Of a DNA stretch of 35,614 nt, positions 21,659 through 30,493 are shown one piece after another; position 1 is the first letter of the stretch; each line of letters begins with the position of its first letter. The notes under the pieces are model-generated. The model saw only the letters and a list, made by a program, of their open reading frames with translations, was not told the DNA's origin and did no database searches. The position numbers and the translations under genes were made by a program. The stretch lies in the IMG/VR virus record IMGVR_UViG_3300031974_005563, positions 1 through 35,614 of that record, one strand, 5' to 3'. The stretch comes from a virus.

Positions 21659-24600
21659 ATGGCTATAAAAGATCAAACCGTTAACCTTATTCTCCGCGCC
21701 AAAAACTTCCTTACCGGCGATACCGACAAAGCCGCCGATAGCGTTGATGGTCTCGCGAAAAGTGCTGAGCGCTTGCAGGATGAGCTTCGTGAGCTTGAGG
21801 ACAATTCTCAGTTAGTTAAGCAATTTACTGCGACTGAAAAAGCAGTAGACCGAACCTCGGCAGCTTACGATCGGGCAAGGCTCAAAGCCGATAAACTGGG
21901 TGACAAAATCACCAAGGTTGGTGTTCCCACGCAGCGTCAGGCGCAGGAATTTGAGGCCGCTCAAAAGGCCGTTTCAGCGGCAGAGCGTGAATATACCCGT
22001 GCCGAAAAGACCCTTGGAGACCTTGCTGAGGAAGCGCACTCTGCAGGAATTAACCTAGAGGATCTCAATGGCGAGCAGCGCCGCTTGGCTGAAAGCACAA
22101 AAGCCGCCCAGCGTGAGCTAGAAGACTTAAGCGAAACAACAGAGAAAAGTGACTCACGATTTCTTTCGTTCCGCAAAAATTTGTCGGCAGGTATTGTCAC
22201 CTTCGGTAAGTGGGCTACCGCCGCCACCGCAGCCGGCGCAGCACTTGCGGTTGGTGTGCTAACCCGATTTACCGCCTCCCAATCAGCGCTCGCGCGGCAA
22301 ACACTGGCCAGTGCCGATGCCTTTGGTATTTCTGCGGTGAAATTGCAGGAGTGGCAGTACGCATCGGATCGCGTCGGTGTGAGTGGCGAGAAAACCGCCG
22401 ACATCATGAAGGACGTTGCCGAAAAAATCGGCGACGCATTTTTAACAGGTGGCGGTGAAGCTGCCGATGTTATTAAGGGTTTAAACCTCGACATCGAGAA
22501 GCTAGTTAGGCTTAAGCCAGATGAGCAGATCTTAGCGATTTCAGAACGTCTCACCGGATTACCAAAGCCCGCCCAAATTCAGATTTTAGAATCCCTTGCT
22601 AGCGATGCATCTTTGCTGCTGCCCTTGCTCGACAATAATGCGGAAAAGCTACGTGAGCTATCGGCCGAGGCGCAGAAGCGCGGCGCGATATTTAGTGAAG
22701 ATGAGCTAAAAGCCCTTACGGAGGTCGATTCTGGATTTCAGAAAATACTCGCTTCGGTTAAGGGCTTTGGAAACCAGTTAGTCGTTAAGTTGGCGCCGGC
22801 ATTTAAAGGCTTAGCTGAAACAATAGATGCGGCGCTTTTAAATAAGCCTAAATTGGTTGATGACATTTCAAGCGCATTTGTCACTCTAATAGAAAAAACT
22901 CAAAAGTTTATATCTGCAATTGTCGATGATGCGCCCAAAGCTGGATCTGTAATATCGAATATTGCAACCACTACTGCAGCGGCATTTAGTGCGATCGGCA
23001 GCGCATTTCAAACCACAATAACCTTTGTAAGGGATTACTCTGCTGAGCTAACCCTGCTCGCCAAGGGCTTTATTGGATTGAAGATAGCCCAGGCAATCAG
23101 TGCGGTTGTGTCATTCGGCAGTGTAGCGGTTACTGCGGCCGCAAACACCGCGATTTTCTCCGGCGCTATTAATACTGCGAGAGTGTCAATCACTCGATTG
23201 CAGGCTGCGCTACTGGGGCTTGGCGCTTTTGTTGTTGGCTGGGAGATAGGCACTTACCTTCGCGATAAATTTGTCGGCATAGAAAAGGCCGGAATCGCGA
23301 TGACCGCGGGCCTGCTTAAAAGCTGGGAGTACCTAAAGACTGGCTGGGAAAAAGTCAAAGCTATCTTTACCGATGATACCTGGGAAGACGCAGACAGGCG
23401 CTTAGAGGAGCGCCTTCGTGGTATTGACGATATCATGGGCGACCTTTTCATTCAGGCTGAGAATAACCGAAAGGCCATCAAAGGTGTAACCGAAGAGGTT
23501 GAAAATGTCGCTGACGGTGTGAGCGAGGCAGCGGAAGAAAGCAAGGAGGCGCTTAAAGAAGTTGCCGTAGTTGCCGAGGAAACCGTCTCCAATATTAAGA
23601 AAATCTACCAGTCCCTTTCAGAGGCCAACAGCCTTGAAGAGCTTAACGAATACCGCGAAGCGTTAACCGCCCTTTGGCATGCTGGGGCGATCTCTGCCGA
23701 GGATTATATAAAAGGGCTGGAGGATGCCCAGAATAAGCAGCGCGAATTAGGTGATGAGGGCAAAGGCGCGGGCGAGGAAATCGCCAAGGGAATGAATCAG
23801 GCTCGCGAGTCCGTCAGCGAATTAGGTCAAGAGGTAAGCCGCGCAGAGCAGGCTATTGGCGACACAGCGGCTAGGGCTGAAGCTATCGGAGAGCGGGTCT
23901 CTGGTTTCTACAACACAATCACTGCAAACCTTGCAAGCCTAAGTGAGAAAGCAGTTGGCGCATTTCAGAAAATCACAGCTGGCCAAGCTGATCTCGGGGC
24001 GCTAGATGAGCTGTCAGTCAAGCTTGAAACAGTAGAGGGTCAGATTCGATCCATGCAGCAAGCTGTTCATGTTGACCGCAGCGGCATAGTTGACTGGATG
24101 AAGGATGCATCTATTGCCGCGGCAACAGTGGAGCGAGATTTCTACAAACAAAAAATTGCGCTAGAAGAACTTGTTGAGCAATTTGAGCGCGGAGAGTCCC
24201 AGTCGCGGTTGATGGGTTACTCAGTCGAGGATCTAAGTCGCCAGTTTAACTTGCTGGATGATCAAGATTTATCACGCCTTGCCGGCGCTATCGATCGGGT
24301 GAATGCCGAAGTTGATGGTCTTAATGATTCGCTGCAAGACACGATTTCGAGCCTGCGCCAAGAACTCGCCAGCCTGCAAGGCGACAATGAACAGCTTGAA
24401 CAATTGCGCTACCAAGAGCAGCGCTTAGAGCTAGAAACCCAGCTTCAACGCGCGCGTGGGCTTGGAGATCGAGCGGCGATAGCCGCCGCCCAAGAGGCGC
24501 TTGATCTGGCCCAGAAGGCCTACAACATCCGCCTCGCGCAAGCCAAGCAGCGCACCGCCGAGGACAAGGCGCGCGTAGCAGAGCAGGCCGCCGAAGCCGA

Positions 24601-24802
24601 ACGCCAGCGCCAATTAGGCGAAGCCCAGCAGAGAGAAGCCACCGCGCAAAACTTCGCGAGTGAAGACCGTCAAAACACCACAACGGCATCGTCACGCACA
24701 ATCATTATTCAAGCGCCAGACGGCCGCCAAGCCTCCGTGACAACAGATAACGAAGACGATCTTATCTCTGTGCTTGAGAGCTTAGGCCGGAGGGTCAGCT
24801 AA
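21659..24802 (+). CDS. tail tape measure protein
   Basis: 1047 aa. Long coiled-coil stretches at about 20-165 and 620-1015 (QLEQLRYQEQRLELETQLQR type repeats), hydrophobic segments at about 178-202 (GKWATAATAAGAALAVGVLT) and 470-530, and a middle lytic-phage-like helical region. It sets tail length and helps DNA passage. The start has no recognisable ribosome binding site. The usual frameshifted pair of tail assembly chaperones is missing upstream. It overlaps the next gene by one base (TAATG). Confidence 0.9.
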   Translation: MAIKDQTVNLILRAKNFLTGDTDKAADSVDGLAKSAERLQDELRELEDNSQLVKQFTATEKAVDRTSAAYDRARLKADKLGDKITKVGVPTQRQAQEFEAAQKAVSAAEREYTRAEKTLGDLAEEAHSAGINLEDLNGEQRRLAESTKAAQRELEDLSETTEKSDSRFLSFRKNLSAGIVTFGKWATAATAAGAALAVGVLTRFTASQSALARQTLASADAFGISAVKLQEWQYASDRVGVSGEKTADIMKDVAEKIGDAFLTGGGEAADVIKGLNLDIEKLVRLKPDEQILAISERLTGLPKPAQIQILESLASDASLLLPLLDNNAEKLRELSAEAQKRGAIFSEDELKALTEVDSGFQKILASVKGFGNQLVVKLAPAFKGLAETIDAALLNKPKLVDDISSAFVTLIEKTQKFISAIVDDAPKAGSVISNIATTTAAAFSAIGSAFQTTITFVRDYSAELTLLAKGFIGLKIAQAISAVVSFGSVAVTAAANTAIFSGAINTARVSITRLQAALLGLGAFVVGWEIGTYLRDKFVGIEKAGIAMTAGLLKSWEYLKTGWEKVKAIFTDDTWEDADRRLEERLRGIDDIMGDLFIQAENNRKAIKGVTEEVENVADGVSEAAEESKEALKEVAVVAEETVSNIKKIYQSLSEANSLEELNEYREALTALWHAGAISAEDYIKGLEDAQNKQRELGDEGKGAGEEIAKGMNQARESVSELGQEVSRAEQAIGDTAARAEAIGERVSGFYNTITANLASLSEKAVGAFQKITAGQADLGALDELSVKLETVEGQIRSMQQAVHVDRSGIVDWMKDASIAAATVERDFYKQKIALEELVEQFERGESQSRLMGYSVEDLSRQFNLLDDQDLSRLAGAIDRVNAEVDGLNDSLQDTISSLRQELASLQGDNEQLEQLRYQEQRLELETQLQRARGLGDRAAIAAAQEALDLAQKAYNIRLAQAKQRTAEDKARVAEQAAEAERQRQLGEAQQREATAQNFASEDRQNTTTASSRTIIIQAPDGRQASVTTDNEDDLISVLESLGRRVS

Positions 24803-25194
24803 TGCCGATAACCATTACCGACGGGGCCACGACTATTGAGCTGCCTGCGGACTTGCAGTGGTCTGACGAGTTTGAGTGGTCGAGCGTCGAGCAAGATAAA
24901 GAATACAGCCTGACTGGCGCACTACTTGTGCAACAGGGCATTAAGCAAAAAGGTCGGCCAATCACGCTGAAGAGCGGCGGCGGTGCTTGGGTGCTGCGCT
25001 CGGTCGTTAAAGCGCTGCAGGCTTACTACAACACCCCAGATCAGGTTTTTACGCTTGAGCTGTGGGACGAGACTTTTGTCGTCCAATTTGAGCGCCCAGA
25101 CGGATTAAAAGCCGAGGAAGTACTCCGCCAGGCCGATCCGGGCCCCACACACTTTTACACCATCGAATTAAAATTATTTGAGGTAGCAGAATGA
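24802..25194 (+). CDS. tail-tip protein following the tape measure
   Basis: 130 aa, beta-rich: TTIELPADLQWSDEFEWSSV, KQKGRPITLKSGGGAWVLRS, VFTLELWDETFVVQFERPDG, HFYTIELKLFEVAE. Not close to lambda gpM or gpL that I can see. The position suggests a distal tail or adaptor ring. It overlaps the next gene by ATGA-type spacing (25191-25194). Confidence 0.7.
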   Translation: MPITITDGATTIELPADLQWSDEFEWSSVEQDKEYSLTGALLVQQGIKQKGRPITLKSGGGAWVLRSVVKALQAYYNTPDQVFTLELWDETFVVQFERPDGLKAEEVLRQADPGPTHFYTIELKLFEVAE

Positions 25195-26663
25195 CTATTA
25201 CGAGCGATCAGATTGTACTCGCCGAGTCACAAGTCATGGCCGACACCGAGGACGGTGGCGGTCGTATGTCTGGGAGCGTGGTCGAGGAAGGGGCAATCAA
25301 CAATACGATGCCGGATATATCGCGGCTTGATCGAGTGTACGGCCGTGTGAATTTACGAAAGTTATTTCTATCAGTGCGATCGGCGAATCAAGACACTTTA
25401 CTTGGTGCTCATTCAATTTTATTACGTCAGCCGCTAGACCCTCGCGTTGCTGTTTCGTTGTTTCAAACGGGGAGTCATACGGATCGCCGCGCAGATGCTC
25501 GGGATCGCCTAGAGAGCTATCTCGTCAAATCGTCAGAAGCCAATTTTTGGCTTTGGGGTGATCAGCTGGAAAGCCAGCGGGGGATCGCTGCACTGCAGCG
25601 TGTAGATGCAAAGCCGCCCGAGCCCGGGGAAGTGTATTGCTTAGTGACTCCCGAAGGGTATGAGCAATACATCCGGTTCACCGATGTTACCGTTGCCACC
25701 GAAATATTCACCACCTATGTCGGAACCAGCCTTTATGATTTTCCATTGCAAACGCTACGCATAAATATTGCCAGCGAACTTGAGGAAGACTTTGTCGGGT
25801 CCGAGCCATTACCAACCGGCCGTGAAAAATCTAAATCCAAAGTGCTTACGTCTCAGGTTGCGGATGCCGCTAGATATTTTGGCGCAGCTAAGGTGTCTGT
25901 GAGCGCAGAGCCTGGCGACCTAACTGCACAGGTCAATTCTGTTTATACAAACTTGGTGCCTAGCGCCCAGAGCGAAACTCCGCTTACCGATCGCGCCGCT
26001 GGGCCGGGTCGCTTGCCTGTTGTGCCCATCTCAGATTCTACGCTTACCGTTAATGCCGACGATGTAAATCAAGATCTCGATGGCTACGCTGTTTACTACA
26101 CCGGTCGAGGCATCGTGCCCGGCTCCTTGGTTATTGGCGGGGGAAATGGCGATTATGTCGATAACGGCGGGGCCATTAAGCATTCAGCTGGATCAAACCG
26201 TTTAGATCTATCGGAAATTGATTACCAAAACGGCATCGTGCGTATTAAATGGACGTCGAGTAGTTATAAAAACAATCCGATCACGCTCACCTTTTTGCCT
26301 GGCGCATCGTATTCGCAGCAAGCCTACAGCTTTGGTGTGCCTATTTTATTGCAAAACAGATCGCTCAGTTACGTTCAGCAACTCCGCCCAATTCCTGCGC
26401 CTAGCACAACAATTATCGAGTACATGGCGCTCGGCCGCTGGAACACAATTCGCGATCGTGGCGACGGAATACTCGAGGGCGATGGCGTCGGGCAAATCAA
26501 CTATGCGAGCGGAACGCTCGAAGTAACGCTATCGGCATTGCCGGACGTTGGCCCTGAAATCATTTATTCATGGGGCGATCCGCGCTCGTTTGACATCCAA
26601 GACGGGGCAACAACAGAGCCGAATATTGTGGTGAATATAAGCGTAACCGAGCTTGCCAGCTAA
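25191..26663 (+). CDS. tail-tip/baseplate structural protein with repeat module
   Basis: 490 aa, unknown family. The first 200 residues contain MSGSVVEEGAINNTMPDISR, LDRVYGRVNLRKLFLSVRSA and AVSLFQTGSHTDRRADARDR. The C-terminal half is beta-rich and includes the module ILEGDGVGQINYASGTLEVT near residue 430, related to modules in the next protein (GHLTGDGAGVINYAFGTVQF). The two genes are thus probably related in part and make adjacent tail-tip parts. No enzymatic motif is visible. Confidence 0.7.
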   Translation: MTITSDQIVLAESQVMADTEDGGGRMSGSVVEEGAINNTMPDISRLDRVYGRVNLRKLFLSVRSANQDTLLGAHSILLRQPLDPRVAVSLFQTGSHTDRRADARDRLESYLVKSSEANFWLWGDQLESQRGIAALQRVDAKPPEPGEVYCLVTPEGYEQYIRFTDVTVATEIFTTYVGTSLYDFPLQTLRINIASELEEDFVGSEPLPTGREKSKSKVLTSQVADAARYFGAAKVSVSAEPGDLTAQVNSVYTNLVPSAQSETPLTDRAAGPGRLPVVPISDSTLTVNADDVNQDLDGYAVYYTGRGIVPGSLVIGGGNGDYVDNGGAIKHSAGSNRLDLSEIDYQNGIVRIKWTSSSYKNNPITLTFLPGASYSQQAYSFGVPILLQNRSLSYVQQLRPIPAPSTTIIEYMALGRWNTIRDRGDGILEGDGVGQINYASGTLEVTLSALPDVGPEIIYSWGDPRSFDIQDGATTEPNIVVNISVTELAS

Positions 26664-26684
26664 TAACGGTTAAAGGGGGAATTT

Positions 26685-28790
26685 ATGGCAACAGGATCAG
26701 TGGGGTCGGTGGGTGGATCCGTCTCGCGCAAGCCGTTCGCGGTGGGTAGCGTAGCAATAGAGTGGAGTGTCGGTGCAACAACGTACACCTTAAGTGACGA
26801 CGGTGCGGGGCACTTAACCGGCGACGGTGCGGGCGTTATTAATTACGCGTTTGGTACGGTGCAGTTTAAGCCAAACCCAGCGCCAAGGCCGATTGATGGA
26901 GATTATGAGTTTTCGTACAACCGCTGGAATGGCGCCGGCACAAAGCTATCTGACAGTGTAACGGCGACCCAAGCAGAGATTACGCGGACACTCTCAGGTG
27001 CACCTCTTTCTGTCGGCTCAGTCGTCGTAAAGGCGACAATGGTTCGGCAGCGAGAAGCCCTTGATTTTAACAGCAACGGCGCCGGCGGGAGTGCTTCAGA
27101 ACGTCGAGAATATAAAATCGACGTGTATGCCAGCGATAATGGCGACGGCGAACTGTTGCGCGATGGCGAAGTGGTGGGAACGATCAACTACACCACGGGA
27201 GAAGTTGTCTTTGATCTTCGTAAAAACTACACCTATGAGGTTTTGGAAGAAACCGAAGGGCCAGTGCTGTATCAAGAGTGGGAGGTGGGCGGCGGCGCTT
27301 CCGAGTTAGAAGTTTATGACAATACCATCGATATAGCTTTGTTTTACACAATCACCTCCGATCCTACGACAGCAGTTACTAAGTACATCCCCATTGAGGC
27401 GGTAACGGTTGACCTAATACCCGCCAACGGCAGGCCGATCATTCCCGGCTCACTACTTTTTACGTGGGCGGGCAAAACCTACCGAGACCGCCAAGGCGCT
27501 ATTATTACGGACTGGTCCAGCACGACCGACGCAGGGGTCAGTGTGGGGTCGATAGATTACTCGACTGGGATTGTCTCATTGGAGGACTGGGCCGATGGTG
27601 CAGATCTTACCGCTGCCCCAGTTTTGCTTGGGTGCTTAACATGGCGGGGCGAGCGAACAACAAATTTCTCAAAGTTTAGAGCTGCCGGCGCGCCGCTCCG
27701 GCAGGGCTCAATGATTGTTAATGCGGTGACTGAAAGCGGCGAAGAAATCGTCGTTACCGCGGCGCTAGACGGATCTTTGACTCACGCCAAAATCACCTCG
27801 GGCAATGTAGACACAGAAAACGGCATAGTCTCGATCGAGTGGGCGGAACCCGTATTTCCTACCTCGATCAAATATTCAGCTGTGGCCTATAAATTCTTAC
27901 CGCTCGACCCGACACTTTTGGGCCTAAATCCGACTAGGCTGCCGAGCGACGGTCGCGTTCCAATCTTTCTCCCGGGCGATGTGGGTGTATTTAGTCACAC
28001 TATCGAAACAGCCGTTGCGACACCCGTAGCAGACGAAGATCTGACATTTACACGAGACCATCAGGCCGAGGTCTGGGTGAAAGGCGCCAACGGCTTAGCG
28101 CTAAAGCCAACTGCTTACGTGCTTGATCGCGAGGCCGGCATTTTAACTTGGGCAGATCCTTTGGTGTTAGAAACCGATGATGAGGAGCCGCAGGCACTAA
28201 CGACACCGCTCACGGTATTTGATCGTGTTGAGGACATGGTTTTAATCACTGACGTCCAAGTCTCAGGGCTAATTGGCTTTAATGCGCCGTTATCACAAGA
28301 CTACCCAGCCGATGAAGCCGTCTTGTCGTCAGCAGTACTTCACGGCGACTTGCGCGCGCGGGTCTACAACTTGTTTCACCAAGCGAGCTGGACAAGTGTA
28401 TGGAGTGACGAGCGGATCGGATCAGACACCACCGCAAAATATAACGACGTAGCCTTTCCGCTTGAAATCAACAACCAAGGCTCGATCAAAGAACGCTGGC
28501 GGATAAGCTTCACTAGCTCCACTGCATTTCAGGTCGTGGGCGAAACTGTCGGCGTTATCGGCACGGGTAATACCTCTGCAGATTGTGCGATCGCAAACCC
28601 CGCCACGGGCGCACCGTATTTCACTATCAGGCAAGAGGGCTGGGGTTCCGGTTGGGCCAGTGGAAATCAAGTCCGATTCAATACAGACGGCGCGCAGTCG
28701 CCGTTTTGGTTGGCGCGGACTGTTTTGTCCGGCCCCGCTACAGCAGAAGAAGATAGCTTTGCGACTCAAAACAGAGGGGATGCTGACTGA
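26685..28790 (+). CDS. large beta-rich tail-tip protein with several repeat modules
   Basis: 701 aa, starting 21 bp after the previous gene with an AAAGGGGGAA ribosome binding site. At least four copies of a beta module occur: GHLTGDGAGVINYAFGTVQF (about 45), GELLRDGEVVGTINYTTGEV (about 154), SVGSIDYSTGIVSLEDW (about 285) and VDTENGIVSIEWAEPV (about 378). The C-terminal 170 residues are different (DLRARVYNLFHQASWTSVWS). A structural, possibly extended tail-tip protein. It overlaps the next gene by one base (TGATGG). Confidence 0.7.
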   Translation: MATGSVGSVGGSVSRKPFAVGSVAIEWSVGATTYTLSDDGAGHLTGDGAGVINYAFGTVQFKPNPAPRPIDGDYEFSYNRWNGAGTKLSDSVTATQAEITRTLSGAPLSVGSVVVKATMVRQREALDFNSNGAGGSASERREYKIDVYASDNGDGELLRDGEVVGTINYTTGEVVFDLRKNYTYEVLEETEGPVLYQEWEVGGGASELEVYDNTIDIALFYTITSDPTTAVTKYIPIEAVTVDLIPANGRPIIPGSLLFTWAGKTYRDRQGAIITDWSSTTDAGVSVGSIDYSTGIVSLEDWADGADLTAAPVLLGCLTWRGERTTNFSKFRAAGAPLRQGSMIVNAVTESGEEIVVTAALDGSLTHAKITSGNVDTENGIVSIEWAEPVFPTSIKYSAVAYKFLPLDPTLLGLNPTRLPSDGRVPIFLPGDVGVFSHTIETAVATPVADEDLTFTRDHQAEVWVKGANGLALKPTAYVLDREAGILTWADPLVLETDDEEPQALTTPLTVFDRVEDMVLITDVQVSGLIGFNAPLSQDYPADEAVLSSAVLHGDLRARVYNLFHQASWTSVWSDERIGSDTTAKYNDVAFPLEINNQGSIKERWRISFTSSTAFQVVGETVGVIGTGNTSADCAIANPATGAPYFTIRQEGWGSGWASGNQVRFNTDGAQSPFWLARTVLSGPATAEEDSFATQNRGDAD

Positions 28791-30481
28791 TGGCAGGTTT
28801 TGGATGGTCTACCAGTAGCGCAGGCCCTGGTATCATTGTAAGTGAGGATGGTAAAACAGCTAGTCGCCCAGAGTCGGGTGGAGGAGGCGTTGATGCGGGG
28901 ATACGAGGCGCAGCTGGTAGAACAAAAAGCAGAAGATATTTTGAGCTGACCATTGAGGGTGTTACCTCTGTCGGCGTTGTAGATCTTAATGCAGATATCA
29001 ATTCTGGTGTCGGGAGTGGTACTGAAACGGCTCAATGGGGGCTAAATCTTGAGTCGGGGGTCTTTAGTTATCGTGATATTGGCGGGAGCGGTAGTGAAAG
29101 TAAAGGAGTGGGTATTGTCGCCGACGGAATTTTGGGGGTGCTTGTTGATTTCGAAAAAGGCGAACTAACATATTATAAAGATGGTGCAACGCTATTTGTA
29201 GAAACGATAAATTTGCCACTTAACGCGACTTTATACCCAGCCATAACTTTAACTGATGGAGAAGAGGCATCCTCCATCATGCAGTCAGCAGAACCATTTA
29301 GCTATCCTCCAATAGTGACGTATGCAGAGTGGGATAAGTCTGACTCGCTAGTTGGCAGTAAGGTTTCAGGCGTCGTGGAGATTGAAGGTGTTGCTGTTGC
29401 GCGAATCGTAAAAGCTTTTAGTTACGAGCGACTAACGTATTCGATTAATGGCAGTATGTTGACGGAATCCAAACCGCTCGGCCAGACCGTAAGCGATAGC
29501 GTGAATGGAGAATACGAAATAATACTCCGTGACGGTTACCCAGGCGAAGTCTTTGTCGTTGCGTTTGATGACTATGGCATTATATTTAAGCCTAATGCCT
29601 CTGTCGTAGTGGGCGAGCGCATTCACCCAACAATCCCTAATGGGTACGTATATGAGTGTAATGGCTCAGGGGGGCTGCCGAGCGAGGAACCTTATCTTTG
29701 GCCTATTAGTACAGCGATTAGCCACTCCATTGGCACAGCCTCGTTTTACGCCATGCCGTTTTATCGGCCCGAAGTTCATGGTCCGATAATACCTGTAATC
29801 ATAATTGTTACGGATCCATATTTCAGCGATGTTTCATTGTTGCTGACGTTTGATGGAGAGAATAATGCAACGACGTTTTCTGATCTCTCTGAGAATGAGC
29901 ACTCCGTATCAGCTGGAGGCAATGCAAAAATATCGACGGCCCATTTTATGTTTGGAGGGTCTAGCCTCAAACTAGACGGAACAGGTGATTATGTTTCTAT
30001 TCCTTACCACGATTCGTTAAATCTTGAAGGCGTGGACTTTACGATTGAGGGGCATGTCCAAATAGATGAGGACAGTGGGTATGCAACGTTAATTGATTTT
30101 CGCGGTTCAGGGGCTTACAGCGTGAGCTGGGTAGTGTTTGTTAACTCAGAAACAAGAGTGATGAGCATCTATGATGGAACAATAAATAGTACATTTATAT
30201 CGACCTCGATCGATGCAATGCCTGAGCCGGGCATTATGGTGCACTGGGCAATTGTTCAAATTTCTGGCGAGCTTACTATTTATATTGAGGGCGCAGTTCG
30301 CGCGACGGAGTCATGGATTGCGCCGTCGACGCATACATCAGGAATTAGGATCGGCGCTAACCAAGCAAGTTCCGATGGATTGACGGGGTACGTGGATAAT
30401 ATACGAATTACCAAGGGCGTAGCTAGGTACGTAGAAGATTTCATTCCCCCCGATCAAGCCTTCCCTGTCAGCAGTGATTGA
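28790..30481 (+). CDS. tail adhesin with SPRY-like and LamG-like domains
   Basis: 563 aa. Residues about 30-160 look like a SPRY/B30.2-type domain (RRYFELTIEGVTSVGVVDLN; QWGLNLESGVFSYRDIGGSG; GVLVDFEKGELTYYKDGATL). Residues about 340-560 look like a LamG/concanavalin-type jelly roll (DVSLLLTFDGENNATTFSDL; GSSLKLDGTGDYVSIPYHDS; LEGVDFTIEGHVQID; GYVDNIRITKGVARY). Both folds bind protein or sugar ligands, so it is the best candidate for host recognition. The DNA looks AT-richer than the genes on both sides, pointing to recent exchange. Confidence 0.8.
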   Translation: MAGFGWSTSSAGPGIIVSEDGKTASRPESGGGGVDAGIRGAAGRTKSRRYFELTIEGVTSVGVVDLNADINSGVGSGTETAQWGLNLESGVFSYRDIGGSGSESKGVGIVADGILGVLVDFEKGELTYYKDGATLFVETINLPLNATLYPAITLTDGEEASSIMQSAEPFSYPPIVTYAEWDKSDSLVGSKVSGVVEIEGVAVARIVKAFSYERLTYSINGSMLTESKPLGQTVSDSVNGEYEIILRDGYPGEVFVVAFDDYGIIFKPNASVVVGERIHPTIPNGYVYECNGSGGLPSEEPYLWPISTAISHSIGTASFYAMPFYRPEVHGPIIPVIIIVTDPYFSDVSLLLTFDGENNATTFSDLSENEHSVSAGGNAKISTAHFMFGGSSLKLDGTGDYVSIPYHDSLNLEGVDFTIEGHVQIDEDSGYATLIDFRGSGAYSVSWVVFVNSETRVMSIYDGTINSTFISTSIDAMPEPGIMVHWAIVQISGELTIYIEGAVRATESWIAPSTHTSGIRIGANQASSDGLTGYVDNIRITKGVARYVEDFIPPDQAFPVSSD

Positions 30482-30493
30482 GCGCCTATTATC

